64,000 bases of DNA from Anaeramoeba flamelloides (Eukaryota; Metamonada; Anaeramoebidae). The DNA lies in contig JANTQA010000042.1 in assembly GCA_027625915.1 (NCBI GenBank), forward strand, positions 5,716,001 through 5,780,000, given 5' to 3'. Position numbers and translations under genes: made by a program. Under the pieces are notes generated by a model. That model was not told where the DNA came from, made no database searches, and worked only from the letters and a program-made list of their open reading frames with translations. Positions within the stretch are counted from its first letter, which is position 1; each line of letters starts with the position of its first letter. Positions 58,201 through 64,000 of this stretch are shown here, in pieces.

Positions 58201-59761
58201 TTTTAAAATAAAAAATAAAAAACAGTGATAATTCTTCATTTTCTGTGAAGATTTAGTTTTATTCTAAAAAATTGATTTTTAAGACATTCTTCTTGGAACT
58301 ATCTTGATGAAATTGTAATCACAGAAGAATCTAAGTTAGATACTATACTTCTTAAAAGGTTTTAATCCCAATTTGGATTCTTATTATCTTTTAAAAAATT
58401 CTGGTGGTTTTGATCAGTTTTCTTGTTGTTGGCAATTAAAATTTTTAATTTTTGACAAAGAAAGTTTCCCACTTTTTTTCCGTAACAGTTATAACCAAAG
58501 TATTAAATTTAATTTTTATCCCTAAAAACAAGATTTAAAATTTCCAAAAAAAAATTAATTTTTTATTGAAATATAAACCAAACTAGATTCCAAAAATTTT
58601 TGCACATTTAATAATTTTATTTGAAGTGCTTTTGTACTCTGGGAATTATCTCAGATTCTTATCAAAATAATTTTCCAATTTTTTTATCAAGAATCATTTT
58701 TCAATTTTTCATCAAATTTATGTTTTGCTTTTTCTTTCTTTTTGCTTTTTCAAATTTTTGTTTTTCTTTTGTTTTTTTTTTTTTAATTTTTCTTTTTCTT
58801 TTTCTTTTTTTTTTTGCAAAGATCATGTAAAAAAAAAAAAGATCTTCGAAAAGACAAATAATAACTATGAAAATTGAGACAATATAATGTCTTTTATAAG
58901 GAATATAATTATTAGTAAAAACTCTTCTTTTTAACCTTTTTTTAATTAAAAGTTCAGTAATAATAAAAATTTTTAATGCTCATTTCAAAAATTGTGACTC
59001 ATTTTTTTTTAGGTTTTATTTTTTAATAATTTCTACAATATCAGGTTTTTATTTATTTATACAAGAATTAAAAAGAGAATATTTAAAAAGATTTAATAAC
59101 TAGTTGTTCTTGAATACAAATGATTTATTTATTTTTTTTCAATTTATTATTTCAGGTGAATCGTAATTTTTGAAAAATAGTTTTATTACTAAGGAGTTAG
59201 CTTTAATAACACATTTTCTAAATATTCTCTTAAAAAAATTATTTTTCTCTCCTTTATGAATATTTCTCTTTGACAATCGTTATAAATATTTCAAGCATTA
59301 CACTATTTTTTTTTTTTGTTATTAGTTCCAAATACAAAAATTTAATTATAAAATCAATTCATTCCATTGAATATGGCAAGATTTTTTTTTATTTTAAGAA
59401 AAAATTTAAACATTTTCCAAAAATACAAATCTTTTCAAAAAATACAAATATTTACAAAAAATTAAAGGAAAAATAACTTTTATTTTAAAAACAACAAATA
59501 ACCAACTTTTTTCAAAATTTATCTCATTTTTTTCAAACAAACTAACCTTTTATTTAATCTTTTTTTTTTATTTATTGTTTTTATATATATTTTTCATTTT
59601 CATTCATTAAATAGCCCGTTGAACATCCACATGGTGGTGGTAATCATCAACATATCGGTCACCCATCAACTATTAGTCGATACGCTTCAATTGGTCAAAA
59701 AGTTGGTTTAATTTCTGCTCGAAGAACTGGTAGACGATCAGGTGCTTCCAAAAAAAAATAA
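55291..59761 (+). CDS. RPL8: 60S ribosomal protein L8 (uL2), three exons
   Basis: uL2 sits at the peptidyl-transferase centre of the large subunit and helps join the subunits. Exons are 55291-55570, 55918-56252 and 59615-59761, giving 253 aa (human RPL8 has 257). Sequence landmarks are [20 protein letters not shown] at the start, [43 protein letters not shown] and [15 protein letters not shown] in exon 2, and [19 protein letters not shown] with [14 protein letters not shown] in exon 3. The loop GGGNHQH, with the near-universal functional His, is intact. Intron 1 has donor ACAG|GTTTG and acceptor AATTAG|CTCG. Intron 2 has AAAAAT|GTAATA and AAATAG|CCCG. Both restore the conserved frame. The start is the family's usual MGK/MGR start. 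No sign of decay. Confidence 0.97.
55571..55917 (+). other. RPL8 intron 1 (347 bp)
   Basis: Phase 1 intron between GKT and ARLEPG. The last 100 bases are A-rich with almost no pyrimidine tract, like the PRP8 intron. Confidence 0.93.
57622..58458. repeat. 236-bp inverted arms inside RPL8 intron 2
   Basis: Arms 57622-57857 and 58223-58458 are of equal length and nearly identical in inverted orientation (for example cttagattcttctgtgatta against its complement), with a 365-bp centre. The transcript of the intron could fold into a long duplex. Probably a foldback or long-TIR element. Confidence 0.9.
58620..59200. repeat. Dispersed repeat with T tract, copy 2
   Basis: Homologous in order to 39120-39760 (see there) and located within RPL8 intron 2, next to the hairpin. 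Confidence 0.65.
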
Positions 59762-61497
59762 ATTTGAAATTTAAAAAATAATTAAAATTTTTTTAATATA
59801 TATATATATTATTTTTTAATTTTCGATCTAAACCCTAAAAATAATTAAAAGAAAAAGGAATAGAATTGTGCTTTCCAAATACATTAATTCTTTTTAATTT
59901 TTTAATTTTTTTTTTTTTTTTTCAATCTCAAAACGATCATATTGCGCATTTTCAAAAATATTACAAATCAAATTTACTGTAATATTTAATACACATGAAT
60001 AAAAATGTATGAAACTTTTAATAGTTTTGTTTATATAAACAAAATTTCAAAAATTTACATCCAACCTCTTAATTCTAATTCAGGATTACAAAAATCATAG
60101 AAATCAGAGAAACTACAAAAATCACACAAACCGGCAAGGTGTTTATGCACCCAATAATACGAAGGAAAAAAATAACGATCATAATACAATTTAAACTTAA
60201 AATATAATACTCGCTAACATACATTCAAATCATTAAATAATCGATCCTGTAAAACACATTATTTATTAATTCAACTTTTTCACATGCACAAAAAAAAAAT
60301 ATTAAGAAAAATTAAAACAATTTTAATTTTTGGTCTTTCAATTACGTAACATGTTTGGACGTTTTAAATACTTTATTGGAAGAGTTATTAGTGTATGATT
60401 TTTTTATAAAAGAGCAATGATCTAACAAAAAAATGAAAAAAAAAATTTATTTTCAAAAAAAGGAAAAATTTGTTAATTGTAGATAGAAATGTGATATTGT
60501 TCAAAGTATTTTTTATTGAACAAAATTTTGAGAAAATGTAATGTACATTGTTGTCAAGTGGTAATTGTTTATATTTTGTTTCTTATTAATTCAAAATAAG
60601 TTTATAAATCTTTTTTTGGTTCAGTACATCTATAAAATTGTTTTTGGGGATGATTTACCCAATAATCCAACTAAAAAACTTGAGAGATCGTAAATAAGTG
60701 ATTATAATTATAGATTAGACAAAGAAAAAAAAGTGTCAAAAGAGTTTTTTTGAAGTGGCAATGAGAAGAAAAGATTTTTCAAAAAAGAATTCAATTAATA
60801 CACAATAAAATAAAAAAAATAAAAAAGAATATCAATGATGTATGTTTAAAAAAAAATAATAAATGGTCAAAGTTTGGATTAAGATTGAAAATATAAATTA
60901 ATTATTAAATAAAAAAAAAAATTTTTTTTTTTGAGATTGTTTAACTTTGGTTTCTATTGAGATTGCCAATTTCTTTCATTTTCTTTTAATTTGAACATTT
61001 TTTTTTAAAAAATTTGCTCCAGGAAGAAATCTGTTAAAAATGAATTATTTATTGAAGTTTGTGGATAAAAAAGAATAAAATTTTTGAATATCCGGTGAAA
61101 GGTTATATATAGGGTTATTAATTTATTCAAAAAAAAATATCAATAAAAAGTTTTTTTATTCTAAAGAATTTGTTCTCTATTATTTTCATAAACCATTTCT
61201 TATTATTAACTCGAAACATTTTTTTTAATTGATTTTCTTTTCGGAAATAAAGGTTAATATGTTAAAAATTAAAGACAATATTATTTTCAGATTCATTTTT
61301 TATGATTAGAAAATTTAAAAAATATTGAATCTTTATTTTTTAAAATGAAATGAATTAGGTATTTCTTTTAAGTGGAAAAAAAAATAAAATAATTGTTTCC
61401 AATAAAAAAATAAAATAAGAAAAAAATCGAAATATTAAGTTCTTATATCGGGATAAAAATAATGTATACACCTGTAGCATGGTTTAAAATCCCCACG

Positions 61498-61544
<47 letters not shown>

Positions 61545-62078
61545 GAAAAAGGAATAATTATAGAAAATTAATAAATAAAAAAAATGTATGAGAAGAAAAA
61601 TTATTATTATATTTTTATAAAAACATTTTAATGGCATTCTTATACTAAAATAAAAACTACCTTCAAGAATTTAAAAGAATATAGTAAAACCAAAGACTCA
61701 ATTCAAGAATTTTGAATTACATCTTATATCTCACCTGAAAGTAGTCCAAAACACCATTTCACAAGACTCTGCTCAAGGTGAAAAAACAAGATAATTAGAT
61801 TATCATTCATAGTTACAAATTCTATAAATTATCTTTAGTAATTGAAATTCCAAAATTAAAAAATTTAATACTAAATACTATTGTTTTTCTCTTCTATTAC
61901 TATTTTAATTATTTTTGTTTTTCATTTTTTTTTTTTATTATTATATTTTCTTTATTACCTTGTATTTTCTAATCAGAAGAACTTTAATAAAAGTTTCCTG
62001 AAAAAATACAATAAATACCCTAATTTTGAGTATGGTTATTCAATATCTGGTGTTATTTTAGCGAATTCAAAAGAACCT

Positions 62079-62138
62079 GTTAATTATAATTCTCGATAGG
62101 TGATATTTTTAACAACACCTATCGTGAATTATAATCAA
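62079..62138. repeat. Short hairpin, 24-bp stem
   Basis: GTTAATTATAATTCTCGATA and GGTG at 62079-62102 pair with CACCTATCGTGAATTATAAT and CAAC at 62115-62138 with few mismatches and a 12-base loop. Probably a small foldback remnant. Confidence 0.7.
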
Positions 62139-62568
62139 CCTATTTTTGAGAAATAAACAAAAATGCAATAATTATTATTTGAAACGTGTTAGTAAATACT
62201 AATAATTAAAATAAAATGCAAAAACAACAATATATATATATATATTTCCAATTTTATTCTAGAAAATAAATAACAAAAAATGTAAAAAAATTCTCTCAAT
62301 TGTTGTTATAATTTTAATAAATTTTTACTCATATATAATTTACTAAAATCATCTATATATTACCAAACTCGAGCAAATTGATTAATTTAGTCTAGAAAAT
62401 TTCAACTGATATTTTTTATTTATTGTTGTTTGTTAAAAATATTCAAATAGGATGAGCCATATTATCAAAAAGACTCTTTTAATTTTCACCTTTTTCGAAA
62501 ATTAGTATAAGCTGTTATAGTTGATCTAATTGAATTTTTATAATTTGGTTTATCGTGTGTCTCTTCTA

Positions 62569-62766
62569 TAGTCATTTCCACTTTTAAGACACAACTTTCA
62601 AGGAAAAATATGGCACAAAAAAATTCCAAATTAAGGCACAAAATTCATATTCTAGTAAAATACTTTGTGAAAATTACACAATCGAATAATGTTACCTTAA
62701 TTCAAGATTTTTTTTGTGCCTTTAAATTTCATTTAAATTTTATATCTAAAAAGTGAAACTGGCTCT
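62569..62766. mobile_element. MITE with CAGTCAGTT-type ends, copy 2
   Basis: Diverged relative of 25648-25842: left TATAGTCATTTCCACTTTTA, internal aattaaggcacaaaattc, right AAAAAGTGAAACTGGCTCTA. The inverted organisation is kept, while the ends have drifted. Confidence 0.65.
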
Positions 62767-62990
62767 ACTTATAATATTTAGAAACTCTCACCACAATCCT
62801 AAAAAGTAATATTGAAAAACAAAAAATGACAATTCACAATGTGAAAATAACCAAAATTGAAAGGGTAAGTAAGTGGAAAGAACTCGATCTCAAATATAAA
62901 CTAATTAAATCATCTTTGTATATAAGTTATTTTTTGTAATTTTTTAGCCTATCCAAGAAGAAAATGATAACTTAATAATTAATAACAATA

Positions 62991-63043
<53 letters not shown>

Positions 63044-63665
63044 TGGAAACATGTGAATTTTAGATTTCAAAAAATCGATTTAAATTAATGAATTTTTTAA
63101 GATGAAGTTAAAATATCAAATTTATAAGTCAAACAATGAATTAAAAAAAATTATTTTTATTATCAGATCTTTAGAGTATTTCATTTTATTTTAAAAAAAT
63201 ATTACTCCCTTAATATGATTATTTATACAAGATTATTCCAAAATTAGTGTTTTTAATTTTAAAGTGTTTTTTTATACATTTTATCAATAGATAATAGGAT
63301 TTATTACTTCTTCAAAGTAAAATATTTTTTTTGAAATAATTTATAAATAAATTATCAGCTATTTTAAATATCTGAAAAATTAATTGAAATTTTAAAAATA
63401 ATAATTCATTTTGGAAATAGAATTAAAATTAAGTTATGGTGTTCTTGTAATCTGATTTTTACATCATTTTATCAAATTCCAGATGTGGTACTTTTTTTTT
63501 GATTTGTGATCATATTTACTTTTAGATCTTTTTTCAATTAACTTGTCACTCAACTAATTTACAACCCCTGAAGAATGAAAAATTTTCCTTCTGTATTAGG
63601 AGTGTTTGAGTGTTATTTTTGTTCATATCTCATCTACCTTCATATTAATTTCCAATAATAATTTA

Positions 63666-63848
63666 TTCAGCAACTATTCTCTATTTTTTTTTTTTTTTTT
63701 GACCAATTTCTAAATAAGGATTCCTATACTAGAAATAAGTTTAATAATGAAAATAAACAGTGTTTTTCAAATCTAAGTAATATGTAAATTTTTTTCTCAA
63801 TCTCTATTAAATTTAGGTAAAAAAATTTAATCGAGATTAGTCTCTTAA
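63666..63848 (+). mobile_element. TTAA-flanked MITE, copy 4
   Basis: 183 bp, reversed relative to 52816. The left end TTCAGCAACTATTCTCTA has drifted; the right end is GAGATTAGTCTCTTAA. Shared internal gaccaatttctaaataagga and aaaataaacagtgtttttca. Confidence 0.75.
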
Positions 63849-64000
63849 ACAATGAACTTATTTTTTTTTTTTTTGAAATCTGAATTGATCTGTGTCTTAA
63901 TAATAGGTTGTTGGAGATCTAATTAAAGGAATTATAGTTGTTAATTGAAATCGTAATTTCTCTTAAACTCGATTACATATAAAAATAAAATAAAAACCTT

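Larger units (their letters stand above)
56253..59614 (+). other. RPL8 intron 2 (3362 bp)
   Basis: Phase 0 intron between VAKN and PVEHPHGGG. Very long for this window. It carries a pair of 236-bp inverted arms (57622-58458) and a dispersed repeat (58620-59200). The acceptor side is T-rich with an AT microsatellite. Confidence 0.93.
59762..64000. other. Gene-poor stretch after RPL8
   Basis: No gene is recognised. It holds AT microsatellites (61504-61536 and about 62995-63038), a small hairpin (62079-62138), a MITE relative (62569-62766), a diverged relative of the 28950-29230 segment (63270-63570) and a TTAA MITE (63666-63848). Confidence 0.55.

Noticed and set aside
1-64000. Retroelements, virus-like elements or CRISPR arrays
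   Set aside because: No reverse transcriptase, integrase, capsid-type or packaging-ATPase frames, no long direct terminal repeats and no regularly spaced repeats were seen.

Overview
The window is very AT-rich eukaryotic DNA with sparse genes. Five protein-coding loci can be supported: the spliceosome scaffold PRP8 (+, 9074-18935), a Kelch-repeat protein (+, 34288-35334), a winged-helix/coiled-coil candidate (-, 46960-49233), an Asn/Met-rich ORF that may be its last exon (-, 41987-42816), and ribosomal protein L8/uL2 (RPL8, +, 55291-59761). Introns are GT-AG. Long A and T runs, Asn/Lys/Glu-rich proteins, low gene density and many short inverted-repeat elements suggest a free-living AT-rich protist of the amoeboflagellate or amoeba kind (Anaeramoeba-like, or an amoebozoan). 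That placement is inference; no rRNA or other marker locus is present to settle it.

The most striking locus is PRP8. One 297-bp intron splits its first 257 coding bases from the rest, and two inteins interrupt the protein. Intein 1 (11462-12733, 424 aa) sits in the LSEAFR|CWKAN site and intein 2 (15359-16700) in the VMDL|CQVFD site. Both start with nearly the same DNA and protein sequence ([14 protein letters not shown]), both precede a native Cys, and both carry decayed LAGLIDADG-type endonuclease regions. Intein 2 is not open in one frame: homology to intein 1 passes through three frames, with each change at an A-rich run. Because PRP8 is essential, this is either assembly/sequencing error or something biologically odd. 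Without the inteins the protein is about 2316 aa, close to the human length of 2335.

The rest is mostly mobile DNA. There is a decayed 4.2-kb Kolobok-like DNA transposon (29660-33883) flanked by TTAA, with a transposase relic on the minus strand and a shorter derivative at 44.4-45.1 kb. A TTAA-flanked family of about 183 bp occurs four times or more, and a 1.2-kb TTAA element lies at 28012-29242. A TA-flanked family of about 480 bp occurs four times, one copy carrying a nested 232-bp insertion. Two Tc1/mariner relics keep the C-terminus of a transposase. Several long hairpins are present, including a near-perfect one at 45917-46281 and a pair of 236-bp arms inside RPL8 intron 2.

Layout: 1-9073 repeats with coding-like fragments; 9074-18935 PRP8; 18936-29655 nested repeats; 29660-33883 Kolobok-like element; 34288-35334 Kelch gene; 35335-41986 old repeats; 41987-49233 candidate three-exon minus-strand gene with a large repeat-filled intron; 49234-55290 repeats; 55291-59761 RPL8; 59762-64000 repeats. 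PRP8 and RPL8 are housekeeping genes of splicing and translation. Nothing in the layout suggests that the genes form a functional cluster.
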